From Segatella copri (lineage in GTDB: Bacteria > Bacteroidota > Bacteroidia > Bacteroidales > Bacteroidaceae), in contig NZ_CP042464.1 of assembly GCF_015074785.1 (NCBI RefSeq), positions 2,787,001 through 2,851,000 on the forward strand: DNA of 64,000 nt, read 5' to 3'. How positions within the stretch are numbered: the stretch's first letter is position 1; each line of letters starts with the position of its first letter. Below, piece by piece: positions 45,437-53,800 of the stretch. The notes under the pieces were generated by a model. That model was not told the origin of the DNA, did not search any database, and was given only the letters and a program-made list of their open reading frames with translations. A program made the translations under genes and the position numbers.

Positions 45437-47098
45437 TTAATAATGGAACGAGCTTCCACCCAGGAACTCTCGCAGAAGCGAAGTAGGCGGCAGATTATTA
45501 TAAGGTATACCCTTGAAGTATTTCAGGAACTTAAGCAACCGGTAAGCCTCAGCATATTCCTCGCAATTCTCCGGAACCTGCTGCAGCAGCGGCTCTGCCT
45601 GCATCTTGATTACAGCCAGCTCATAAAGCATCGCCGTATTGAGCATCGCATCGGCATTCTCCTGGAACGGGAATATCCACTTGTTCTCACCCGCCCTTAC
45701 CGAAGGCCAGCGATGAATGGTTTCCTGGGCAGAGACACCACGATATTTGTTATCGCGGATGATACGGCGGAGCAAACGGTTGTCTGTTGTCGGGATATAA
45801 TTGTGATTATCCAGAAGAATCGTGGTCAGTGCCGAAGCATATACTCTGAAGATCTGCTCCTGCGGGATGTGGGCCGTCAGCTCTGGGTTCAATGCATGAA
45901 TGCCCTCTACCACCAGCACATTGTTATCGTTCATTTTCAACCTGTTACCGCTCTTTTTACTCTTTCCGCTCTGGAAATCATACTTCGGCAATTCCACCTC
46001 CTCACCACGGAAGAGGGCGTTGAACTGCTCGTTGATCAGGTCAAGATCCAGGGCATAGATGCTCTCATAATCATATTCGCCCGAAGCATCCTTCGGCGTT
46101 TTCTCCCTATCCACGAAATAATCATCGAGCGAAATCTGGAGCGGTTTCAATCCGTTTACGGCAAGCTGTATGCTCAGGCGCTTGCACGAAGTGGTCTTGC
46201 CTGAAGAAGAAGGACCTGCCAGCAGCACCAGTTTCACGCCCTTGCGGCTGGCAATCTCCTCAGCAATCTTGGCAATCTTCTTCTCCTGCAGCGCCTCGCT
46301 GATATTGATGATGTCGGTAGCATGATTGGCATCTATCGCCTGGTTAAAATCGCCTACAGTCCTGATGCCCAGGATACTCTGCCAGCGATGATGCTCCTTG
46401 AATATCTCAAACATCTTGTCCTGTCGGGTCATTTCGCCCAGCACATCCGGGTTCTTGAGCGAAGGAATGCGCAGGAGCATGCCATCATAATATTTCTCCA
46501 GCCCGAAGAGATAGAGCTGCGAGGTATTGGTGAGCAGCGTGCCGTAGTAATAATCTACATAATCACCTATTTTATAATAAGTAGTATAGATAGAGCCCGA
46601 TGTCTTGAGCAGTTTCACCTTCTCAACATCCCCTTTCTCCTGGAACAGCGCAACTGCCTCTTCGGTAGGCACGGTGAAGCGGCGTATCGGCATTCTGGCA
46701 TCGATAATCTCCTGCATGCGACGGCGGATGATGTTCACATCTTCATCTACAACAGGTCTGCCCAGGCGGATATCTACGTAGAAACCATTCGATACGGGGA
46801 TATCAATCACCACATCTGTAGCAGGATAAATGTCCTGTACCGCCTTGCAGAGAACAAAGAAGAGGGTACGGGTATATGCACGCGAACCGGATGAAGAAGT
46901 CATATCAAGGAATTCTACATCTTTAGAATTATAAACACGATAATGCATGCCTTCAACCTTGTTATTTACCCTTGCCGACACCGGTCCGTGGGTCATTTTG
47001 AGGTCAAATGCAGAAAAAATATCAAAAAGTGTGCTTCCGATTTCTACTTTCTGAGATTTTTTATTATTTTTGCAACGGATTTGAATTACTTGTTTCAT
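45437..47098 (-). CDS. Uridine kinase-like nucleoside kinase with N-terminal TGS-like/threonyl-tRNA synthetase-type domain
   Basis: 553 residues. The N-terminal part (VEIGSTLFDIFSAFDLK; ARVNNKVEGMHYRVY) resembles TGS and the following region the second additional domain of ThrRS. The C-terminal half is a phosphoribulokinase/uridine kinase domain with the P-loop AGPSSSGKTT (about residues 294-303), LDDYFVDRE, YDFQSG and VVEGIHALNPEL. Proteins of this architecture are annotated as nucleoside kinases in Bacteroidota and Firmicutes; the substrate is probably uridine or cytidine. It faces upp, which supports pyrimidine salvage. A minus-strand TAATTTTG (47125-47118) is a likely -7 box and implies a short leader. 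Confidence 0.85.
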   Translation of the reverse strand: MKQVIQIRCKNNKKSQKVEIGSTLFDIFSAFDLKMTHGPVSARVNNKVEGMHYRVYNSKDVEFLDMTSSSGSRAYTRTLFFVLCKAVQDIYPATDVVIDIPVSNGFYVDIRLGRPVVDEDVNIIRRRMQEIIDARMPIRRFTVPTEEAVALFQEKGDVEKVKLLKTSGSIYTTYYKIGDYVDYYYGTLLTNTSQLYLFGLEKYYDGMLLRIPSLKNPDVLGEMTRQDKMFEIFKEHHRWQSILGIRTVGDFNQAIDANHATDIINISEALQEKKIAKIAEEIASRKGVKLVLLAGPSSSGKTTSCKRLSIQLAVNGLKPLQISLDDYFVDREKTPKDASGEYDYESIYALDLDLINEQFNALFRGEEVELPKYDFQSGKSKKSGNRLKMNDNNVLVVEGIHALNPELTAHIPQEQIFRVYASALTTILLDNHNYIPTTDNRLLRRIIRDNKYRGVSAQETIHRWPSVRAGENKWIFPFQENADAMLNTAMLYELAVIKMQAEPLLQQVPENCEEYAEAYRLLKFLKYFKGIPYNNLPPTSLLREFLGGSSFHY

Positions 47099-47269
47099 TT
47101 GTATTAAAACTATGTTACAAAATTAAACTAATCTACCCGCTCTCGAAGCCCCCGAAGGTGCTTTTTGAGCATCGGCTTACTCTTTTTAGAAGAGAGACGC
47201 CTACAGAGTGTAAAGTTACGAAGAAATTCGGAAACTTGATGTATTTGACAACATTAATTAAGTTATTAT

Positions 47270-48979
47270 ATGTCGATTTGGATATTTTTTAAGCTTATTG
47301 GAGCACTCGCCCTACTGATGTTCGGTATGAAGTCCATGAGCGACAGTTTGCAGAAGATGGCAGGACCACAGCTCCGCCATGTGTTAGGAACAATGACCAC
47401 CAACCGTTTGACGGGCATCCTCTCGGGTACGCTCATCACCGCAGCGGTGCAGTCTTCTACAGCCACAACGGTGATGACCGTATCATTCGTGAATGCTGGT
47501 CTCCTTACCCTAGCCCAGGCTATCTCCGTTATCATGGGCGCCAACATCGGAACCACGCTCACCGCATGGATCATGAGTGCCGGTTTCTCGTTTAACATCA
47601 CAGATTTTGTATGGCCGGCGTTCTTCATCGCCATCATCCTGATTTACAGCAAGAAGCGCAAGATTATCGGCGACTTCATCTTCGGTATATCCTTTATGTT
47701 TCTCGGTTTGGGTACTTTACGACAAACCGGTATCGACATGGATCTGGCTCATAATCAGCCGGTTCTTGAATTCTTTGCAAGTTTCGATCCTCACAGTTTC
47801 CAGACTACCATCACCTTCCTTATTATTGGTAGTATACTCACTATGTGCGTGCAGAGTTCGGCAGCCGTCATGGCGATTACGATGATTCTCTGCTCTACCG
47901 GCGTATTGCCTATCTATCAGGGTATTGCGCTTGTGATGGGTGAGAATATCGGAACAACCGTAACCTCCAATGTAGCAGCGCTCACCGCCAACACCCAGGC
48001 CCGGAGAGCGGCGATGGCGCACATGGTATTCAACATCTTCGGTGTGCTTTGGATACTCTGCATATTCCACCCGTTCATCCATCTGGTTTGCGGCTGGGTA
48101 GGTTTCGACGATGCCATGGAGAAGACTGATCCTCATTTCGTAGCCAATGCAACCAAGCTATCCTTTGTGCTTGCCGCCTTCCATACCACCTTCAACCTCG
48201 CCAATACCTTTATCCTGGTATGGTTCATTCCACAGATAGAGAAGCTGGTATGCAAGATTATCCGTCCTAAGAAGAATACCGATGAGGACGACTTCCGCCT
48301 GCGCTTTATCCAGAGCGGTATCATGAAGACACCGGAAATCTCTGTCTTGGAGGCACAGAAAGAGATTCATTGCTTTGCCGAGCGCATCCAGCGCATGTTC
48401 GGCATGGTGAAGACGCTTCTTGGCGAGACCAATGAAGAAAAGTTTGTAAAACTCTATAGCCGCATCGAGAAATACGAGGGTATCTCTGACAACATGGAGA
48501 TAGAGATTGCCAAGTATCTCGACCAGGTGAGCGATTCTCATCTTTCTGACGAGACCAAGGCAAAAATCCGCGCCATGCTCCGTGAGATTTCTGAGATAGA
48601 GAGTATCGGTGACAGCTGCTTCAACATCGCACGCACGCTGAACCGCCGTTTCAAGGGCAAGGAAGACTTCATCACTTCACAGTATGAGCACATGCACCAG
48701 ATGATGGAACTTACCGACAATGCCCTTACCCAAATGAACATCACCCTCGTAGGTCATAAGGGAGACAACGATGCCAACCTCTCTTTCAACATCGAGAACG
48801 AAATCAACAACTATCGCAATCAGTTGAAGAGCCAGAACATCAACGATGTAAACAACCATCTCTATACCTACGCCATCGGTACCATGTATATGGATATCAT
48901 CCAGGAATGCGAGAAGCTCGGCGACTATGTAGTAAACGTAGTAGAGGCCCGCATGGGTGTAAGACAGCATGAAGCTTAG
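47270..48979 (+). CDS. Na/Pi cotransporter family protein with C-terminal PhoU-like domain
   Basis: 569 residues. Two inverted PNaS repeats with the duplicated QSS motif (VQSSTATTVMTVSFVNAG, about residues 61-78; VQSSAAVMAITMILCS, about residues 198-213), some eight membrane helices to about residue 345, and a cytoplasmic helical PhoU-like region (about residues 365-560). It likely imports phosphate with sodium or acts in export as NptA/YjbB proteins do. Monocistronic, followed by a strong terminator. Confidence 0.92.
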   Translation: MSIWIFFKLIGALALLMFGMKSMSDSLQKMAGPQLRHVLGTMTTNRLTGILSGTLITAAVQSSTATTVMTVSFVNAGLLTLAQAISVIMGANIGTTLTAWIMSAGFSFNITDFVWPAFFIAIILIYSKKRKIIGDFIFGISFMFLGLGTLRQTGIDMDLAHNQPVLEFFASFDPHSFQTTITFLIIGSILTMCVQSSAAVMAITMILCSTGVLPIYQGIALVMGENIGTTVTSNVAALTANTQARRAAMAHMVFNIFGVLWILCIFHPFIHLVCGWVGFDDAMEKTDPHFVANATKLSFVLAAFHTTFNLANTFILVWFIPQIEKLVCKIIRPKKNTDEDDFRLRFIQSGIMKTPEISVLEAQKEIHCFAERIQRMFGMVKTLLGETNEEKFVKLYSRIEKYEGISDNMEIEIAKYLDQVSDSHLSDETKAKIRAMLREISEIESIGDSCFNIARTLNRRFKGKEDFITSQYEHMHQMMELTDNALTQMNITLVGHKGDNDANLSFNIENEINNYRNQLKSQNINDVNNHLYTYAIGTMYMDIIQECEKLGDYVVNVVEARMGVRQHEA

Positions 48980-49009
48980 AGAGAGTTTAAAGTTTATAGT
49001 TAACAGTTT

Positions 49010-49047
49010 ATAGGGCATGAAGTTCATTAGTGGGCTTCATGCCCTAT
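49010..49047 (+). terminator. Terminator of the Na/Pi cotransporter gene
   Basis: ATAGGGCATGAAG (49010-49022) pairs perfectly with CTTCATGCCCTAT (49035-49047), then CTTTATTTTC. The rest of the gap to 49236 holds no ORF. Confidence 0.85.
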
Positions 49048-49198
49048 CTTTATTTTCTACCTATATTAAATAGGACAAACAGATATGTTTTAAGCAAGAT
49101 ACTTGATTCACAACAGCAAAGTTGCCATAAAGAAGTGATTTCACAAAGAAAAAGAAAGAATTTTGGCATAACATAGAGGATAACTCGATTTTTTGTTG

Positions 49199-49206
49199 TA
49201 ATTTTG
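49199..49206 (+). promoter_or_regulatory. Probable -7 box of the epimerase-PAP2 operon
   Basis: TAATTTTG, 30 bases before the ATG at 49237. No well-spaced -33 seen. Confidence 0.4.
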
Positions 49207-49236
49207 CAGCCGAAATTGCAATTTTATAAATAATTA

Positions 49237-50232
49237 ATGAAGATTCTAGTAACGGGTGCGTCGGGCTTTATCGGCAGCTACATCGTGGAAGAGGCCTTGA
49301 GACAGGGCATGGAAACCTGGGCGGCAGTACGCCCTACCAGTTCCAGAAAGTATCTGCAAGACGAGCGCATCCATTTTATCAATCTCAATCTTTCTTCAGA
49401 GGAAGAGTTGGAGAAAGAACTCGCCCCGCACGAGTTCGACTATATAGTGCATGCAGCCGGCGCAACGAAGTGCCTGCATGCAGAGGAATTTTATAAGGTA
49501 AACACAGAGGGAACCAAACATCTGGTGAACGTCCTTCTGCGCCTCCAGATGCCTATCAGGCGATTTGTCTTTGTCAGTTCGCTCAGCATCTTTGGAGCCA
49601 TCCGCGAAGAGCAGCCTTATCAGGAAATCTCAGAACATGATACTCCTAAGCCAAATACTGCATACGGAAAGAGTAAGCTGGAGGCAGAACGCTATCTGGA
49701 CAGCATCGGCAATAACTTTCCTTATATCATCCTCCGCCCTACAGGAGTTTACGGTCCTAGGGAGAAAGATTATTTTCTCATGGCACAGAGCATCAAGCAA
49801 CATGTTGACTTTGCTGTAGGATTCAAGCGCCAGGACATTACCTTCGTGTATGTACAGGATGTGGTGCAGGCTGTATTCCTGGCTCTGGATCATGGAATGA
49901 ACGGCAGGAAATACTTCCTCAGCGATGGAGAAGTATATCAGTCGGCTGCCTTCAGCGACCTGATAAAAAAGGAGTTAGGCAATCCTTGGATGCTACGCAT
50001 CAAGGCACCTGTCTGGGTGTTGCGCATCGTAACCTTCTTCGGAGAGTATCTCGGAAGGATGACGGGCAAGATGTCGGCTCTGAACAATGATAAGTACAAC
50101 ATTCTGAAACAGCGCAACTGGCGATGTGATATTGAGCCAGCCATGGATGAACTGGGCTATCATCCTCATTATCCACTGGAAAGAGGTGTGAAGCTCGCCA
50201 TCAAGTGGTACAAGGATAACGGATGGCTGTAA
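49237..50232 (+). CDS. NAD-dependent epimerase/dehydratase family protein
   Basis: 331 residues of the extended SDR fold. Cofactor motif VTGASGFIGSYI (about residues 5-16), HAAGATKC, SSLSIFG (catalytic Ser) and TAYGKSKLEAE (Tyr-X3-Lys). By eye it is close to dihydroflavonol-reductase-like and sterol-dehydrogenase-like members, which include lipid ketoreductases. It overlaps the next gene, a PAP2-superfamily membrane protein, by 10 bases, so the two act together. A role in sphingolipid-type lipid synthesis is possible but is inference. Confidence 0.88.
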   Translation: MKILVTGASGFIGSYIVEEALRQGMETWAAVRPTSSRKYLQDERIHFINLNLSSEEELEKELAPHEFDYIVHAAGATKCLHAEEFYKVNTEGTKHLVNVLLRLQMPIRRFVFVSSLSIFGAIREEQPYQEISEHDTPKPNTAYGKSKLEAERYLDSIGNNFPYIILRPTGVYGPREKDYFLMAQSIKQHVDFAVGFKRQDITFVYVQDVVQAVFLALDHGMNGRKYFLSDGEVYQSAAFSDLIKKELGNPWMLRIKAPVWVLRIVTFFGEYLGRMTGKMSALNNDKYNILKQRNWRCDIEPAMDELGYHPHYPLERGVKLAIKWYKDNGWL

Positions 50233-51242
50233 ATTATAAACTAATAAGAAGCGTGATAAAAGATTATTTCAAGATAGACAAGAACCCGAAGAAGGGACTG
50301 ATGACACTGGAATGGGTCATGCTGGGATATATGGCAATCACCATTATCACCATGCTCTTTACCTACACCAAACTCGTAAACCCGGAAGCTATGCTCTGGG
50401 GACGACTGAGAGCGCTCGTCATGACCATCGCTCTTTGGGCAGTATACCGCATGATACCTTGCCGCATCACCAAGATGGTGCGCATCATTGCCCAGATGGC
50501 TTTGCTTGCCTGGTGGTATCCCGACACCTACGAAATCAACCGTATGTTCCCCAACCTCGACCATATCTTTGCAGGTTGGGAGCAGAATCTTTTCGGATGT
50601 CAGCCCGCCCTGCTCTTTGCCAAAGCCCTGCCTTGGGCTGTAGTAAGCGAACTGATGTCGATGGGCTACTTTATGTATTATCCGATGATTGCATTGGTTT
50701 CATTCTATTATTTCTTCTGCAGATATTATGAGGCTGAAAGAGCTGCATTCGTCATGCTCACCAGTTTCTTTATCTACTATCTCATCTACATCTATGTACC
50801 GGTAGTGGGCCCGACCTTCTACTTTGATGCAGTAGGGATATCAGAAATAACCAAGGGCATCTTCCCGGCTTTGGGCGATTACTTCAACACCCATACCAAC
50901 TGCCTGCCGACACCGGGTTACACCGATGGAATCTTCTACCAGCTTGTAGAAGACGCCAAGAACGCCGGCGAGCGTCCTACAGCAGCTTTCCCAAGTTCGC
51001 ATGTGGGCGTGAGCACCATCTGCATGCTCCTGGTCTGGCATACCGGCAACAGAAAACAGCTATACGTGATGCTGCCATTCTACATCTTCCTGTGTCTGGC
51101 TACCGTATATATTCAGGCGCATTATCTCATCGATGCCATCGCCGGCCTCATCTCTGCCGTCGTCATCTATTTTGTATTGATGGCAGTATCGAAGGGAATG
51201 ACAGAGCACCATACTCCTTCTTCGCGACTGAGATTCAGATAG
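50223..51242 (+). CDS. PAP2-superfamily membrane protein (possible lipid head-group transferase)
   Basis: 339 residues with about six membrane helices. The phosphatase signature is FPSSHVGVST (about residues 258-267, catalytic His) and the second histidine in YIQAHYLIDAIAG (about residues 299-311). The arrangement is that of PAP2_3 proteins, the group holding yeast inositol phosphorylceramide synthase. The long gap between N-terminus and PAP2 core and the internal VYVPVVGPTFYFD-type segment (YVPVVGPTFYF) fit. It starts inside the epimerase gene and precedes miaB by 53 bases. Confidence 0.83.
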   Translation: MAVNYKLIRSVIKDYFKIDKNPKKGLMTLEWVMLGYMAITIITMLFTYTKLVNPEAMLWGRLRALVMTIALWAVYRMIPCRITKMVRIIAQMALLAWWYPDTYEINRMFPNLDHIFAGWEQNLFGCQPALLFAKALPWAVVSELMSMGYFMYYPMIALVSFYYFFCRYYEAERAAFVMLTSFFIYYLIYIYVPVVGPTFYFDAVGISEITKGIFPALGDYFNTHTNCLPTPGYTDGIFYQLVEDAKNAGERPTAAFPSSHVGVSTICMLLVWHTGNRKQLYVMLPFYIFLCLATVYIQAHYLIDAIAGLISAVVIYFVLMAVSKGMTEHHTPSSRLRFR

Positions 51243-51295
51243 TTACATATTTTAATTACAATAACATTATAAACGAATAGAATTCATCTAGAACA

Positions 51296-52630
51296 ATGAA
51301 GAAACTATTTATTGAGACTTATGGCTGCCAGATGAACGTGGCAGACAGTGAGGTAGTTGCCTCTGTAATGCAGATGGCTGGCTACGAAATTTGTGAGAAA
51401 GAAGAAGAGGCTGATGCCATCTTCCTGAACACCTGCAGTATCCGCGAGAATGCAGAGAACAAGATTTATCATCGCCTCGACACCCTGCATGCAGAGCAGA
51501 AGAAGGGAAGAAAGGTGATTCTCGGCGTTTTGGGCTGTATGGCTGAGCGCGTGAAGGATGACCTCATCCAGAACCACTATGCCAACCTGGTTTGCGGACC
51601 AGACAGCTATCTCAACCTGCCGGATATGATTGCGCAGTGCGAGATAGGTACCAATGCCATCAACATAGAACTTTCTAAGACCGAGACTTACCGTGACATC
51701 GTACCTCAGCGCATCGGTGGCAACAGAGTGAGCGGTTTCGTAAGCATCATGCGTGGTTGCAACAACTTTTGCCACTACTGCATCGTGCCTTATACCCGTG
51801 GACGTGAGCGCAGCCGCGATGCTGAGAGCATCCTGCGTGAGGTTCGCGATTTGCAGCAGCGTGGCTTCAAGGAAGTTACCCTGCTTGGACAGAATGTAAA
51901 CAGTTATGGTCTCTCGCCATCGGGCAAACGCGAAGAAGGCAGTCTTTCCTTTGCCGAGCTCCTCCACATGGTAGCCCAGGCTGTACCGGATATGCGAGTA
52001 CGCTTCACCACCTCTAACCCAGAGGATATGACCGAGGACATCCTCCACGCCATCGCCGAAGAGCCAAACCTCTGCAAACACATCCACTTCCCTGCACAGA
52101 GCGGAAGCAACAAGATTTTGAAGCTGATGAACCGCAAATACACCCGTGAGGAGTATCTGCAGCGCATCGCCGACATCAAGCGCATCATCCCGGGCTGCGG
52201 CATCACCACCGACATCTTCGTGGGTTATCACGACGAGACCGAGGAAGACCATCAGGAAACCCTCTCGCTGGTGAAGGAAGTAGGCTTCGACAGCGCCTTC
52301 ATGTTCAAGTATTCAGAGCGCCCGGGCACCTATGCCGCCAAGCATCTGCCAGACAACGTTTCTGAGGAAACCAAGATAGCCCGCCTCAACGAACTTATCA
52401 AACTGCAGACCGAGGTGAGTGCCGAGCAGAACAAGAAGGATGAAGGCAAGGTATTCACCATCCTCATCGAGAACTTCAGCAAGCGTAGCCGCGAGCAGAT
52501 GATGGGTCGAACAGAACAGAACAAGGCGGTTGTCATCGATAAGGGCAACCACCATATCGGAGAGTTAGTGAAGGTTCGCATCACCGGTTCTACCTCTGCT
52601 ACTCTCTTCGGAGAAGAAGTAAAGGAGTAA
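51296..52630 (+). CDS. miaB: tRNA-2-methylthio-N6-dimethylallyladenosine synthase
   Basis: Radical-SAM methylthiotransferase that modifies A37 of tRNAs reading UNN codons. 444 residues. N-terminal UPF0004 domain with cluster cysteines in TYGCQMN, NTCSIRENA and LGCMAE; radical-SAM motif RGCNNFCHYCIVPYTRG (about residues 147-163); C-terminal TRAM domain (about residues 375-440). The IS982 insertion now separates the gene from its apparent original terminator at 53.75 kb. Confidence 0.96.
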   Translation: MKKLFIETYGCQMNVADSEVVASVMQMAGYEICEKEEEADAIFLNTCSIRENAENKIYHRLDTLHAEQKKGRKVILGVLGCMAERVKDDLIQNHYANLVCGPDSYLNLPDMIAQCEIGTNAINIELSKTETYRDIVPQRIGGNRVSGFVSIMRGCNNFCHYCIVPYTRGRERSRDAESILREVRDLQQRGFKEVTLLGQNVNSYGLSPSGKREEGSLSFAELLHMVAQAVPDMRVRFTTSNPEDMTEDILHAIAEEPNLCKHIHFPAQSGSNKILKLMNRKYTREEYLQRIADIKRIIPGCGITTDIFVGYHDETEEDHQETLSLVKEVGFDSAFMFKYSERPGTYAAKHLPDNVSEETKIARLNELIKLQTEVSAEQNKKDEGKVFTILIENFSKRSREQMMGRTEQNKAVVIDKGNHHIGELVKVRITGSTSATLFGEEVKE

Positions 52631-52737
52631 ACCCAAACTCTTCAGAACAGCTTTTTCTGAATAAAAAGACTCTTCTAAACCTGTTGGCGGAATTAAAAAA
52701 CCGCCTGAAAATTAGTATATTTTTATGGAGAAAAAAG

Positions 52738-52768
52738 TTGTGCATCTCGTTGATTTTTAGTAACTTTG
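52738..52768 (+). promoter_or_regulatory. Internal promoter of the IS transposase
   Basis: TTG at 52738-52740, 20 bases, TAACTTTG at 52761-52768, about 34 bases before the transposase ATG. Confidence 0.55.
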
Positions 52769-52802
52769 TAGTGTCCAATTATAAAGTTATATATTTCACG
52801 CT

Positions 52803-53702
52803 ATGCACAACTTGTATGCAAATTTCGTAAAAATTCTTGAGATATGCAAGGATTTCTCCAAAAATTTAGTTAATGAGCTAGGAAATATTCCTCGCCCAGG
52901 AGTCGTACCACGTTTTTCAGACCTCGAAGTTGTTGCTTTGAGCTTGACAGCCGAGCATCTTAGCATCGACAGTGAAAACAACTTGTTCGATAGGCTGAAG
53001 GAGTATAAGGCAGATATGCCAAATCTGATTTCTCGACGCCAGTTCAATGACAGGCGAAAGTTCACTGCGGAACTATGTGAGAAGATTCGTAAGCGCATAG
53101 CGTCAAAGATGGATGGTGCAGAAGAATATTTCTGCATAGATTCCAAACCAATAGAGGTGTGTCGCTTGTCCAGAGGCTTGCGTTGCAAGATGAAAGGAAC
53201 AGACGTAACAAACTCTCCTGCATTTGGCTATTGCGCTACTCAGAAGATATACTACTTTGGGTATAAACTCCACGCTGTCTGTGGGTTAAGTGGAGTTATC
53301 CACTCGTATGACCTGAGTCCAGCTAATGTTCATGACATTCATTTTCTTAAAGATGTAAAGTTTCAATTCCATGACTGTTGCATCCTTGGCGATCGAGCTT
53401 ACCTCAGTGCGGAACTACAGCAAGACTTGTTTTCTTCTGTAGGCATCAAGTTGGAAGTTCCATATCGCTTGAACATGAAGAATTGGCGACCAACATTTAA
53501 GCCTTATGCTAAGGCGAGGAAGAGAATCGAGACAAATTTCTCTCAACTTTGTGATCACTTCATGCTCTTCCGAAACTATGCTAAGCAAACACTAGGACTG
53601 TTTACCCGAATCATCGGGAAAATCAGCGCATTTACAGTCTTGCAATATATTAATTATGTAAACAACAGACCGGTTGGCAGGGTTAAGTATGCGCTAAATT
53701 AA
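52803..53702 (+). CDS. IS982-family transposase
   Basis: 299 residues, the usual length of the family. DDE-type acidic residues are seen in CIDSKPIEVC (about residue 117), CILGDRAYLSAEL (about residue 198) and KRIETNFSQLCDHF (about residue 241). The N-terminal VVALSLTAEHLSIDSENNLF and the KLHAVC segment after YYFGY are typical of the group. The stop lies within the right inverted repeat region. It appears uninterrupted and so potentially active. Confidence 0.9.
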   Translation: MHNLYANFVKILEICKDFSKNLVNELGNIPRPGVVPRFSDLEVVALSLTAEHLSIDSENNLFDRLKEYKADMPNLISRRQFNDRRKFTAELCEKIRKRIASKMDGAEEYFCIDSKPIEVCRLSRGLRCKMKGTDVTNSPAFGYCATQKIYYFGYKLHAVCGLSGVIHSYDLSPANVHDIHFLKDVKFQFHDCCILGDRAYLSAELQQDLFSSVGIKLEVPYRLNMKNWRPTFKPYAKARKRIETNFSQLCDHFMLFRNYAKQTLGLFTRIIGKISAFTVLQYINYVNNRPVGRVKYALN

Positions 53703-53749
53703 TTCCGCCAACGGGTTCTTCTAAAAGAAAAAACAGAATATAAACAAGA

Positions 53750-53778
53750 AAAACCGCCAAAAGTTTGGCGGTTTTCTT
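53750..53778 (+). terminator. Terminator upstream of the exporter operon, probably the former miaB terminator
   Basis: AAAACCGCCAA (53750-53760) pairs with TTGGCGGTTTT (53765-53775), then a short T-run. Its right arm contains the TTTG used as -33 of the next promoter. Confidence 0.8.
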
Positions 53779-53795
53779 AAAAAGCACTATATTTG
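53764..53795 (+). promoter_or_regulatory. Promoter of the MsbA-like operon, overlapping a terminator
   Basis: TTTG at 53764-53767 (inside the terminator stem), 20 bases, TATATTTG at 53788-53795. The expected transcription start, a few bases on, is at or next to the ATG at 53801, so the message may be leaderless. Confidence 0.68.
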
Positions 53796-53800
53796 CACCT

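Larger units (their letters stand above)
52679..53716 (+). mobile_element. Intact IS982-family-type insertion sequence, 1038 bp
   Basis: Terminal inverted repeats of 18 bases with one mismatch: ACCTGTTGGCGGAATTAA at the left, and the complement of ACCCGTTGGCGGAATTAA at the right. An exact 8-bp direct repeat TCTTCTAA flanks it (52671-52678 and 53717-53724). A single full-length transposase ORF with its own promoter fills it. Perfect target duplication and intact ORF indicate recent transposition. Confidence 0.92.

Noticed and set aside
49161..49206. TTTG at 49162 as -33 of the epimerase promoter
   Set aside because: It is 33 bases from the -7 box, far longer than the usual 19-21.
51305..52252. 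315-codon minus-strand ORF inside miaB
   Set aside because: Shadow of a strongly conserved radical-SAM gene.
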